A DNA stretch of 64,000 nt from Sipunculus nudus. Lineage: Eukaryota; Annelida; Sipuncula; Golfingiida; Sipunculidae. Positions 46,080 to 56,351 of the stretch are shown here, one piece after another. The stretch covers positions 77,404,142 to 77,468,141 of the forward strand of contig CM049306.1 in NCBI GenBank assembly GCA_026874595.1, given 5' to 3'. Position numbers and translations under genes: made by a program. Below the pieces are notes generated by a model, which had not been told where the DNA came from, did no database searches, and saw nothing but the letters and a program-made list of their open reading frames with translations. Every line of letters starts with the position of its first letter. Within the stretch, counting starts at the first letter, position 1.

Positions 46080-47606
46080 GTGTAAATAACGTAATATAAT
46101 TGGCAGCCATTTTGGCGTCATCTTGGATTTACCAGTCACCTGATTACTCTAGGATACTTTGTTTAAATGTCATGATTTTCTTGATCCCAGAAACTTAGAA
46201 GTAAATACCAGTTTTGCCATTGAAGATACTCAAGTGGCTCATGGGCTCAGCTGAATTTGACATGTATTATAGGAAAATAGTGACCTAAGTTCCAAGACAA
46301 TTTGACTAGAAACTTCTTAGCATGAGAAAATTCCAGGCCTACTGATACGGTTTGTCTATCTATAATTCAGGGTGATCATATGACATGTTTTATCTATAGG
46401 TCACTATAAATAGGTCACCTTGACCAAATTTCAGGTTTCAAAGGACATTGGCCAAGGACCTCCAAAATGTCACGTTAAGAAAAAAACAGGGCCTAATGGA
46501 AATAGTTTGTTCCCTGTCTGACCGTCACGAGGGTTCAAAATCATGTTTTCGGTCTTGTTGCAACAATTTCAGGTTTGAAAGGAGATCGATTGCTCAGGAC
46601 TAGAATATTCTGGGCCTTACAGATATGATATGTGCCGATTTAACATTCCGGATGTTAGTATGTCATCTTTTTCTCCTTTTGGTCGCAAAAGATAGGTCAC
46701 ATTGACCTAGCTATTTTCATGTTTCCAGGAACATTTTCTAAGGCGATCCTTGAATTATACGTTAGAAAATTCGAGGTTCAGTGAACATTAGCCTGGGACT
46801 TCCCTAGATGTACAGTTAAAAGTTTTTAGGTCTAACGGTTACGATTTTTCCCCTGTTAACGGACAGCCGGACGGACGACGGACAAAGAGTGATCGCTATA
46901 GATCACTCACAGTCAGATCAGCTAAACATGTATGATTTAAGGTTATGGTCTGTAAGGCCATTTTGACGTCATCTAGGATTTGCCAGTCACGGGACAACAT
47001 ATCCACGCGTAAGGCTGTTTCAGTGGATTTCCTGACCCCCTAAACACAATATAAGATATCAAATGTTTACTCTAGGCTGAAAAATAAATGATTAATGGTC
47101 GGTTTTTTTTTGTCTTTGTGCCGATTTGCCATTCACGTGACTACTCAACCCTGCCTCTGTGGGTTTCAATGGATTTCTTGACCCGGAAGACCCATGGGTA
47201 GATATCGAAATTTTTACTCTAGGAAGAAAAATAAATGATTTATGGCGTATTTAGAGTCTTCGCGGCCATCTTGGACGCAATCATCGATTTGCAAGTCACG
47301 TGAGTACTCAACGATGCTTTTGTGGGTTTCAATGGATTTCTAGGCCCGGAAAATTAACCCACTAGTAGATATCAAAAATTTATCTCTATGATGAATAATA
47401 CATGGTTTATGGCTGTTTTTAGGTACTTGACTGCCATCTTAGACGCCATCTTGGATTTGCAAGTCACGTGACTACTTATCGATGCTTTTATGGGTTTCAA
47501 TGGATTTCTAGGCACGGAAAAACCACTAGCAGATATCAAAACTTTTAACTCTACCATGAATAATAAATGATTTATGGCTGTTTTTAGGGTCTTGGCGGCC
47601 ATCAAA
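46080..47606 (+). repeat. AAGATGGC/CACGTGAC tandem array, about five units (family C), interrupted
   Basis: Units of about 164-165 bp share GCCATCTTGGAC-type, GATTTGCAAGTCACGTGA, GGGTTTCAATGGATTTC, TAGATATCAAAA and AATAAATGATTTATGG blocks. GCCAT-type unit starts lie near 46095, 46955, 47120, 47264, 47428 and 47593. A family A element on the opposite strand (46240-46926) splits the array, and a MITE fragment truncates the last unit. Confidence 0.8.
46240..46926 (-). mobile_element. Family A element on the minus strand, nested in the family C array
   Basis: The left end CATGGGCTCAGCTGAATTTG is the inverse of the family A 3' terminus. The right end (AACGGACAGCCGGACGGACG, then GACAAAGAG and GATCAGCTAAACATG) is the inverse of its GTCCGTCC-rich 5' terminus. 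It is about 0.69 kb and diverged, with no ORF. Confidence 0.65.
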
Positions 47607-47678
47607 AAAGCGCCCGCCCGCATTGATTTCTGGAAAAAAGTGCCTGATTACCATACCTTTTTTTTTATTTTGGCCTAA
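47607..47678. repeat. GGTATGGTTCTCAGGCA MITE fragment (copy 4)
   Basis: GCGCCCGCCCGCATTGATTT, AAGTGCCTGATTACCATACC and TTTTGGCCTAAG match the right end of the MITE at 60132-60412. Only the right ~70 bp remain, squeezed between the family C array and the Gypsy fragment. Confidence 0.7.
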
Positions 47679-47687
47679 GTCCTTAAC

Positions 47688-48075
47688 AAGGCTTTGAAGC
47701 GCGAGATCCATGCATTGCCAATTTTGGAGGATATTTTGCCAGATTTTGCAAAAGCCAAAGTGTTCTCCAAATTTGACCTAAAAAATGGCTATTGGCATTG
47801 CCAACTAGATGAGCCATTCAGTTAATACTTGAACTGCTTCATCACTCCGTTTGGGAGATACCGCTGGCTGAGACTACCTTTCGGGCTAGCGGTATATCAA
47901 GCGAAATATTCCAGAAGAGAATTCGGCTCTGGAAGGTCTTAAAGGAGTGGCCTGCATCGCAGACGACATACTATATAGTGTACGGCATTGAAAATACAGA
48001 GGCAGGGGCCAACATAGACCATGACACGAAAGTTGAGCAGCTACTATACTTCCAAACCTCTTAAAAGAGAAACAA
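47688..48075 (+). pseudogene. Ty3/Gypsy-type reverse transcriptase fragment, decayed
   Basis: The translation shows typical RT-domain blocks: LPILEDILPDFAKAKVFSKF, DLKNGYWHCQLDE, FITPFGRYRWLRLPFG, and in another frame ALEGLKGVACIADDILYSV with the ADD catalytic pair. There is a stop (TAA) shortly after QLDEPFS and at least one frameshift near 47905. No gag, integrase or LTRs are seen. A non-functional remnant of an LTR retrotransposon. Confidence 0.85.
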
Positions 48076-49619
48076 TCATGATTACTTCCATTATTTCGGA
48101 GTAATATTGTGACCGATTGTAGTCTCTACAATTAAGGAGAAACTTACCATAGGCTCATTTACCTAGTTTCTGGAACCCGTGATTAAAAATGAATAAACCA
48201 CAGTAATATTTTAACCAAATGTTTTATTTATGTATTTGAAAAAAAATAAAGAAAAATAAATACAAGCTCGACTACCCCCCCCCCCCCCCCCCCCACCCGC
48301 CGCCGTCATGCATAAGATTTGTCTAAAAAAGGTCATTGATTGAGAGCGCTCCCCCCCCCCGGATCCGCCCATAAATTCTTGGTATAAATGTTGCCGGGGA
48401 TTATATTTGTAATTATTTGTTGGCGACGATATATAAAACACAACGGAAGCATATTGCTGCCACCTGATAAATGAAAAATAAATTATTTATCTCGTACGTA
48501 TGATATACTATATATCTTGTACGAGCGAAATATTATCTCGTACCGTACGTACGACATTTTGCCTCAGACAAGAGCTACAGCTACCAAATAGCCTGATTTT
48601 AGGAGATATTCAAAATTGATCTAAGAATTAGATATTTGACATAAAGCACGGTGTAGTGGGTCGTTTAAAATATTTAATGCATGGGCCTTTACAGCCATTG
48701 ATACGATTGGTTGGTAGCTGAATAGAAAACATTCCATTTTATTAGTTACTTATAACTTTTATTTTTAACTAAAAAATATTAAAAACTAACACCCATGTAC
48801 GTGCGATTCATCTGTGACAGAAGAATACGAAATTCGAATGCAAGTCTTTTCCTTATAAATCAGGCTGAAGTGGTGATAAAATCTACACCTCATATCGGTC
48901 TCACACGTGTAACCTGCCCTTAACGGCGTGAAGTTCAACTTATGCATGGGATCAAGCACTTCGTTTCATATAATATATGAATCATGAACCTCTCTCATGT
49001 GTATTTTACACACACCTCAATAAGTGACATTTAAGTTTCATATTTATTTGCAATAACATATGTATTATCTCACGTTATAAATATATATAAACTCATTTTG
49101 GCTGAATAAGAAAGTTGCCCAGCAAATCAATCACGGGCGCACTGGTTTAATATCTGCTGTTCATGCACCGGTTTTATAACATTAATTGTTATGTGTGCGA
49201 GTGAACCAAGTCCGTCTGTGTCTGTTTACCAGTGTCCGTCTGTATACCATGCAGAACAAGACCGCGTGACTAGAGGAAAGATCTTGGTCGCGCACTCGCG
49301 AAAATTATATAAAAGAGAAGAAACATGAGAGAAACACCAAAAGAAACTTGAAAAAACCTTGATCAGTGAAGTTTGGCTTGACCACCACCAGGTGGTGTGA
49401 GCGCTAAGTTTTTTATTGGTCGCGTCTAAGGCCAGCTTTTTTCCACTTGCGTACAGGAGTATAGGCAAATAGTTTTACAACGAAATACTGAGAGACAGCG
49501 TAATATTTTAAGGAAACTAAACTGTATTTTATGAATACTTAATTAATATACCTGCAGCCTGCATGGTTTGTGAAATGTAAATGGGTCCCGTTAGAAGCCA
49601 CTTTTCGTGGATTTTAAAC
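48076..49619. other. Intergenic, unassigned
   Basis: It contains runs of 20 C (48275-48294) and 10 C (48351-48360), the latter followed by GGATCCGCCCATAA, an apparent end of the GCGGATCCAG MITE. CCGATTGTAGTCTCTACA at 48113-48130 is an inverted match to 54869-54886. No gene recognised. Confidence 0.4.
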
Positions 49620-49633
49620 TCTCTAATACATTC

Positions 49634-49634
49634 G

Positions 49635-49721
<87 letters not shown>
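49634..49721. repeat. Compound (TC)n(TA)n microsatellite
   Basis: About 14 CT/TC units with a few interruptions run directly into about 27 TA units. Confidence 0.95.
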
Positions 49722-49722
<1 letters not shown>

Positions 49723-50275
49723 TTTATTCATAATAGAATCTAATCCTATCGGAGATATAGGAACATAAATACACGGCCGATTTAATTGATTTTAAAAGAA
49801 AGCGACAAATCATTGGTATAACAGAATAATTGGCACACCGATACATAATATTTAAAAATCAGACTATTCCTAAAATTCAGGCTATATACATATATGGGTA
49901 TGTTTTATTAAAAGCGAGTTTATATTTCTAAAGTATTCATGTCTGATGTTACTATCAAGGACAGTTGTTCCATCACATCTGAAATAGATGAACACTGCAT
50001 TGTGCATGGTCTCATTTCTAAATTTTATTTCCATATTTAATTCGCTATTTAAGCATCTATAGTAACAACAAAACTGTGTCCCTTGCACATGTCGGGATAT
50101 TTTATCTGGTCAAAAAAGGAACCTCTGAAAGACATTACACATATTTGTTATGACATTAATAATATCCACCGGATGCGCCATTCAAACACAGCGCTGGCAA
50201 TATCTCCCAAGGCTTTCAGTAAATCATACACACACACATATTTCGTATGTATATAAATAAAATAAAATAAAGAGA

Positions 50276-50320
<45 letters not shown>

Positions 50321-50566
50321 GATTGTAGTAGAAAGTTTCAAATTGATGAAAAGTCAACCTATTTAAATTTTACATACTAGGCATATAAAGTATACATTAA
50401 ATATAGTGTAGTGTCCTAAAATTTTACGATGTCTTTCAATATTTCAATATATCTCAAAGTTATCCATTCTCAAACACTTAAAGTCAGGCTGTTAGGTAGC
50501 TGTTACTTCTTGCCCGAACCCTTCTTTCTACAAGTAGTTTCAATTCGGCAAAGGCAATATTTTTTA
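49722..50566. other. Intergenic, unassigned, with (GA)n
   Basis: A GA microsatellite with one GACA interruption lies at 50271-50317. I see nothing else in it. Confidence 0.5.
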
Positions 50567-51074
50567 GCTCGGCTGACTATAATTCATCTGAGCTTAAGAC
50601 GTGGTCCATTGTCCGTTCGTCTGTCCGTTAGACTGGCACGTTTTGAATAAAAAATTTGGCATACGGTATACTGTTAGATGTCCCCATGCAAGATCTACAA
50701 ACCAAAAACTGGTTCACTGCGAGTTTGTTCCTTTCAGATATTAAGGAAAAACCTATTACCACACTTTAGGACTGCCTAATATCAAATCCACTCATCTGTT
50801 CTTCATATTTACTCATTTTCTTCGTATTAACCATAAATATTCCCGTATATAGTTTGAAACTGTTTCTATGCACATGTTTAAACATGCTTCAGTTTGAACA
50901 TTAGGAAACATATGGTCAGATCACAAAATATTCTTTGCAACAATATCATATCAACCATTCATGGCCTATATTACCTGTTCCTCTCAGACATTATCTCCAT
51001 TTGATATAAATTTAGATTTTTAACTTCAAGGTCAACTTCAGCTGAGCACAGAGACCCATGGGTCCCTTGTTTTC
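50562..51074 (+). mobile_element. Family A element, short copy (about 0.5 kb)
   Basis: TTTTAGCTCGGCTGACTATA, then a short GTCCGTTCGTCTGTCCG block, and TTCAGCTGAGCACAGAGACC with GGGTCCCTTG at the end. Its 3' half matches positions 165-370 of the window. The middle is deleted compared with copy 2. Confidence 0.78.
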
Positions 51075-52649
51075 TCATAAACATTATGACCAGCTCATTA
51101 TTATAACATCATACGCTGCTAACACACCTATCTAAAACTAAAAGTTTTGTATATCACGTGCAGACATCGATTTGATATAATTCACTTCCTTGAAATATTT
51201 AAAAAATCTGTGTGTGTTCGTTTCAACTGTGTTTCAGCGGTTTGCAAGAAGGTGGAGCTGTTGTAAAGTTAGGATGAGAGCATGCCTTATTAAACAGATT
51301 TATAAAGGCCTACATTGCTAATATATATCATTATCAGCTGGCCTTTTTTGTAGTCTGTGAATAAGATCCGTAAGATTACTTATATATGTCTTACGTAGGA
51401 GACAATATGCATGTCGTACGTAGGAGATAAATCATTTTTTTTTACCAGGTGGCAGCAATACCATTCCGTAAAACACAAATGAATACCATTTATGAATATT
51501 TTACACATGTTGGCTGTAGTTTCTTTCAGATCCGAACTTCGCTGTCGTGGTACTTAATCCCCAGTACATAATGCTGTGGAGGTGGTCCACTCTTCCTGGG
51601 TAGAGTGCGGATATGATGTGAGTCAGTTCATCAATTCCGTGTTCAATATCTAGTTTATCTTATTTTCGGATGTTAACCAAGCACAAAGAATTAGCATTCC
51701 TACAAGTACAACTGGTCTTCTAAAGTCATTACAGGTCGTCGGATTAATCCTGCATTTTTCAAGGTTCTTAATTCGCTTCACGGATAAAAAAAACCATTAT
51801 TCCATAAAGTGGTAAGAATGCAATCCCATATAAACATATCATATGTGGAAGACTTGAAGTGGGAGTATTTTTATTTACAGGTATAGTACCGGTAATGTTT
51901 TGGCCTAGTGTATGTACTAGAGGTTGTGCTCTCCATTAATTTGAAATTGAGCTCGAAAGTTAACACCTTAGAAAAGGAAATTTGATATTATATGCTTTCT
52001 TGTCCATTATATCATACAGTATAATATAAATCGTTGTGAAATGTATACTGTTGCAGAAACATGGCCCTACCGCACAGCAAGCTGAGATAACATGTATATC
52101 GACACCTCTGATGAAAGTGAGCCGCAGTCATAAGGAACGGACATTGCAATGAGTTGTATCTGCATTCTGAAGAAGACGGAGATGGTAAATGTTATAATTT
52201 CATGGAATAATCTGTTATTAAGTTTTGAGTGTTCTATGTATTTTCGAATCAAATGAGATTCTTGCGGTCATTTATAAAAAGTATAATACATTGGTAATAG
52301 GGATTTGATTATGCTTTATAATTTTCGCACATAAAATGCTGTTGAGCTGAAGTTGCATGTATTTCCATATTGTATATCATAATTGACAGCAGGGCCACTA
52401 ATCCGCTGTAATGCATCTCATCTGTGGCCACGCCTGGGAATGCCTTTTCTTTCTTTAATTAACGGAAACTATGCCGGGTTTGTCAAGGGGGGGGGGGGTC
52501 AACTTCATTTCCTTTTTTTTCACCTAAATCTTGAGAAAGTGACACAATATATCTCCAGGTATCGTCACAGCGCCTTCTATTTGATCAGAAACTACACATC
52601 CACATAAGAATGGAAAAAAACGTATATATAATGAATTAATTTTTTTCAG
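51075..52649. other. Intergenic, unassigned
   Basis: No gene recognised. A run of 12 G occurs at 52487-52498. Confidence 0.4.
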
Positions 52650-52805
52650 ATGAGAGTTGAGATATATATGTCGATGAGAATTAAAAGGCTATACACAAGC
52701 ACATCTTTCGGTCACTCTGTTCCTGCCAAAGTTACATCCATTGTCCTTGCCATGCTGACTTCGCCTTTCATGTTCAAGCCCTGGTACTTCCATCTACGAA
52801 AGCAG
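52650..52805 (+). other. Exon-like ORF, unrecognised
   Basis: TTTTTTTCAG at 52649 precedes exactly 52 open codons (begins MRVEIYMSMRIKRLYTSTSF, later SIVLAMLTSPFMFKPWYFHL) ending CAG|GTAAAT. Length is a multiple of three and both splice sites are good. I do not recognise the protein and no neighbouring exon is apparent. It may be an exon of an unlisted small gene or chance. Confidence 0.25.
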
Positions 52806-53094
52806 GTAAATCTGTTATGACATTTCTAAGTTAAAATTTATTTGTGATTGTTTATACATTATAAAATGTTAAGCATCTTTCAGCTCATCTGTATAAGCTA
52901 TTACCACCGCTTCCAATGTCCGTTTGTGAGCAGCTTTTCTCAGAAATGACTGATGAATGTTTATCAAATTTTGTGCACATGCATGTTCAGTCGGGCAGGG
53001 ATTAGCACATCCCACTTTTGGTGGTTAAACATAAAACTATTTATTTTACACGGACTGTACAAATAGGTATTATAACTAATAACTATAGACACTG

Positions 53095-53215
53095 TTAATG
53101 GCTGAGGTTATGGCGTTGGGTAATGTGTAGGGGTGAACTCTAATATCCACTCCTTGAATCGAACCCTGGTCACCAGCGGAAAGGGCTGAGTGATTTATCC
53201 CATGACTGTTCAGGC
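53095..53215 (-). repeat. Possible tRNA-derived SINE fragment
   Basis: On the minus strand, CTTTCCGCTGGTGACCAGGG runs into GGTTCGATTC, which fits the pol III B box (GGTTCGANNCC) except at its last positions. The A box is not clear and only one copy is present. Confidence 0.3.
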
Positions 53216-54856
53216 CCTGTATTTTGTTTATTTTAAAAAATCTTGGTTCAATAATGAATTACAGCACACATTTTTGGCTTTCTGGTGTCGTGATATTCTC
53301 TAAATTATATCTTATGTTTATCCTGGTTAAAGAAGTTCACATGACCAAAACACGTGCATGGCAACTTACTTTCGTATAGTTATAAGCGATATTATTCTGT
53401 TTCAGCAGTTTTTATTGTACTTTGTACAGACTTTGAATAAGTTTTTATATTTGATGTTAAGATCGTGCATGATATTTGTTTCATGGGTGAGCATGCATGG
53501 TTACTTGTGTTCTTTGTTGAAGCTAATAATTCATGTTGTGTTCAAGTGTGTTGGTTACAGCTATCATTTTTTAAGGTTTATGTTATAAATAACACTTGTT
53601 GTCGATTCAAGCAAATGATATCTATAAGACTGAATTGAATTGAAGCGTCGGCTTCGAGATAATTATGCAAAAAAATCCTGTTCTTAGCTTGTGTCCTAAG
53701 ACTTTTTACATTGCCTTTTCATTTTCCTAAGCTATCAGTTAATCATATCAGAATTACCATTGACTTAACTTTTCTTTTTCTTTACGTTTCATTAATACAA
53801 AAAGAAGTATCCTTATAATATTTAAGAATATGTCCTTTATAAGGTTGAATTTTATTACTTGATACAATCTGTCAGCATTGTAACTTTTCCATAATCTTAC
53901 CTGAGTACACGACTTGTTCATACAATATTTGCAGTATGTTTTCTATTGACAGGAGGCCTATAAAGCATTGCAAAAAAAAAACATTCAAGAAACCCACCAA
54001 GGAATCCCAGGCCAAGAATGCTCCAGCCGCAATACGGAACAGAGAACAGCTGCAATATACGGAACAGCGCACAACCGTCAAAATCGGGGTTCGAGCCACC
54101 AAGGACAATATTAAAGCCCGCGTAGCGCAACATCTGACACCGAGACTTCAATAAACCAACTTAAATAAAACACGTAGTTCTCCAAATGAATGTTTGCATG
54201 AAAATGAAAGGGATTTGAAAGGTTGTGGGAAGGTTCCTGGAATGTCATTTCATGACGTTATAGCATGACGTTCAGGGGACATCTACAAAACTCCACACAT
54301 TCACGTCAGCAGGACGTTCGGGTCGAACGTCCCCATGACATACACGTAACGTCATCCTAACGTCCCCGAAACGTTATTTTGTTTGCTGGGTACCATGCAG
54401 TTTATGTGATAAAAAATACAAATAAAAGCACAAGCACATATTAGCACAAACTGTTATCTATACAATTCCTGAACATAGGTATAACTTATTTCTTAAAATA
54501 AAAGAGAAAAAATACAATATATAGGTACATCTGACAGTACTTATGTTTATCAATTAATAAGCTATTTATAAATACAGATTGTGTGTATTTTCATATAGAA
54601 CTTTTTCAAAAGACTCAGTCTCAGAAATACAGTTCCCTCGGTGAAGTGAAATTCCATCATAAAAATATCAGTTCTAAGGTTATATCCACTTCCTCAAAGC
54701 TCAAAATCTGTTTTGACAAACACTGAATGTTTCTGGGTGGCACTTTGTGGAGCATTTCAAGCCTGCCTGTATAATCATAAATAAAACATTTGGTTACCAT
54801 ATTACTGTGTTTAATTTATTCATAATCTCAGGTTTCAGAAATTAGACAATAATGGT
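53216..54856. other. Intergenic, unassigned, with ACGT-rich repeat
   Basis: A basic 72-codon ORF at 53936-54154 is followed by AATAAA at 54152 and has no homology I recognise; overlapping ORFs exist on the other strand. 54240-54380 holds eight or nine ACGT sites in variants of GACGTTC/AACGTCCC and ends GTTTGCTGGGTACC, which looks like part of a repeat. Confidence 0.4.
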
Positions 54857-55168
54857 AAGTTTGTCCTAGTAGAGACTACAATCGGAGTTTGTCCTAGTAG
54901 AAGCTCTGATCCAACTACTATATTTATAAATGATTGGAGTTTGTCCTAGTAGAATCGCCGATTCTACCAGTAGAAAGTCTAATTATGTTGTGGTCTCTGG
55001 TTGATCGGAGTTTGTCCTATAGTAGAGGCTATGATCGGAGTTTGTCCTAGTAGAATCGCCAATCCTACTAGTAGAAAGTCTGATCGGAGATTCTCCTAGT
55101 AGAAAGTCCAATATCGGACTTGGTCCTAGTAGGATCGACGATTCTACTGGATCGGAGTTTGTCCTGTG
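54857..55168. repeat. GTTTGTCCTAGTAGA repeat cluster with palindromes
   Basis: About eight variants of CGGAGTTTGTCCTAGTAGA lie in 310 bp at irregular spacing. Several contain GTAGAATCGCCGATTCTAC, an odd palindrome, or mutated versions (near 54950, 55050 and 55128). Confidence 0.75.
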
Positions 55169-55195
55169 ACAAATATATATATATATATATATATA

Positions 55196-55400
55196 CAGGG
55201 GCGGATCCAGGATTTATGAAAAGGGGGGGTCCAACCCAGGAGGACTAATGAAAATCCTAAAAAAAAGGTCATCACGTCTGGAAAAGGGGGGGGGGGGGTC
55301 CAGGCCGCAAAATTACGTCTAAAACACCTTAAAAAAGGTTGCTTCGGGTGAAAAAGGGGGGGTCCGGACCCCCTGGACCCCCCCCCTGGATCCGCTTCTG
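55196..55400. repeat. GCGGATCCAGG MITE inserted in a TA microsatellite
   Basis: Ends CAGGGGCGGATCCAGG and CCTGGATCCGCTTCTG are 16-bp inverted repeats with two differences. TA repeats lie on both sides (55174-55195 and 55401-55425), consistent with insertion into TA. The 205-bp interior has several G runs (13 G at 55286-55298). Confidence 0.8.
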
Positions 55401-55437
55401 ATATATATATATATATATATATATACATACATACATA

Positions 55438-55535
55438 CAGTGAAACCTCGTTGTGTCGAAGTCGGTGGGACTGGTGAATTTACTTCGACATAACCTGAGT
55501 TCGAGACAACCGGTGTTCATTATATTCAACCTTCT
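55438..55535 (+). repeat. Pogo/Tigger-like terminal fragment
   Basis: TACAGTGAAACCTCGTTGTG and GTCGAAGTCGGTGGGACTGG have the form of pogo-type DNA transposon 5' ends, with TA before CAG. No matching 3' end was found. Confidence 0.45.
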
Positions 55536-56040
55536 TCAGCCTTGATTATTATCGAAAAATACTGCACATGTATAGGGCCTATATTATAAAGTTCTCACAA
55601 ATGTTTGCGTGAATCCTTTAGATTTCTTATTATTTCTTTTCATTTTTTTTTTTGCTTTTTTGTTGAAACGATATCTTTTAGCGTCATGGAATTTCAAACT
55701 GAAACAGGAAAAAGTGTGCGTGGAGAGAGAGATTGAACGAGGTTTATATAGTCTTTACATCAAGCTTACGCTTAGCAGGCCGCGTCGCCCAAGCAAACAG
55801 GACACGAACAATATAAAAATATAGCAGTATTACAGTATAACGTACTCTATGGTAAATAAGAGTCAGTCTGATATAGATCTCATCTTCCTCCCTTTATATA
55901 GTCCTGTATGTTAATCCTAGACATAAACAGGAAGGATTGGATTATGTTTGGTTTATCAAAAACTTCTCATTAGGCCTAATGCTTTGTCGGCGAGAGAAGA
56001 AAGGCATGATCATGAGTGACCAATTGGCCAAATAGGTACA
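55536..56040. other. Upstream flank of TKT
   Basis: AT-rich sequence with one 71-codon ORF (55609-55824) of no recognisable homology. I see no element here. Confidence 0.4.
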
Positions 56041-56244
56041 CAACGGACTAGGTAAGTAAGCCTAGGTAAGTAATTTTCACATTTTAAATATGGCATAGAG
56101 TTCTGGTGGGGATGTCCGCGCACCTCCGTAAAGTCAATAAAGTTCACCCAATGACGTTGGCTGGCGCTGTCTGTGTATGACCAGGGTCAAGGCCGTTGCC
56201 GCACGTGGTGTGATCACTCGAACGATAGATCTCCCGGTGACAAA
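56041..56244 (+). promoter_or_regulatory. TKT: TKT proximal promoter and 5' leader
   Basis: Immediately upstream of the TKT start codon the sequence becomes GC-richer. CCCAATGACGT at 56147-56157 combines a CCAAT box with a CRE half-site (TGACGT). No convincing TATA box sits at a fitting distance. The frame of the CDS has a stop at 56152, so translation cannot start earlier than that. The weak-context ATG at 56177 opens an overlapping frame if it is in the transcript. Confidence 0.45.
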
Positions 56245-56351
56245 ATGGCCGAGTACCACCGCCCCGATGCCAAGACTGTGCAGGCCTTGCAAGACATTGC
56301 CAACAAGTTACGAATTCACAGCATCACTTCTACCAATGCCAGCAACTCAGG
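56245..56351 (+). CDS. TKT: TKT exon 1 (coding part)
   Basis: ATG at 56245 has a strong context (A at -3, G at +4). It encodes [20 protein letters not shown] and [15 protein letters not shown], then the first two bases of a Gly codon before GTAAGT at 56352. The match to TKT residues 1-36 fixes the start. The 62-codon ORF in a shifted frame (56177-56365) is a shadow apart from its possible role as an uORF. Confidence 0.95.

Noticed and set aside
54080-54100. tRNA-like B box (GGGGTTCGAGCCACC)
   Set aside because: No A box or cloverleaf could be laid out around it on either strand.
53936-54154. Basic 72-codon ORF with AATAAA at its end
   Set aside because: Tempting as a small gene or last exon, but it carries direct nucleotide repeats (GCAATACGGAACAG type) and opposite-strand ORFs of equal length, so it is more likely repeat DNA.
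56173-56244. N-terminal extension of TKT
   Set aside because: The extension would start at GTG, is not conserved in TKT proteins, and the ATG at 56245 has a strong context and matches the family start.
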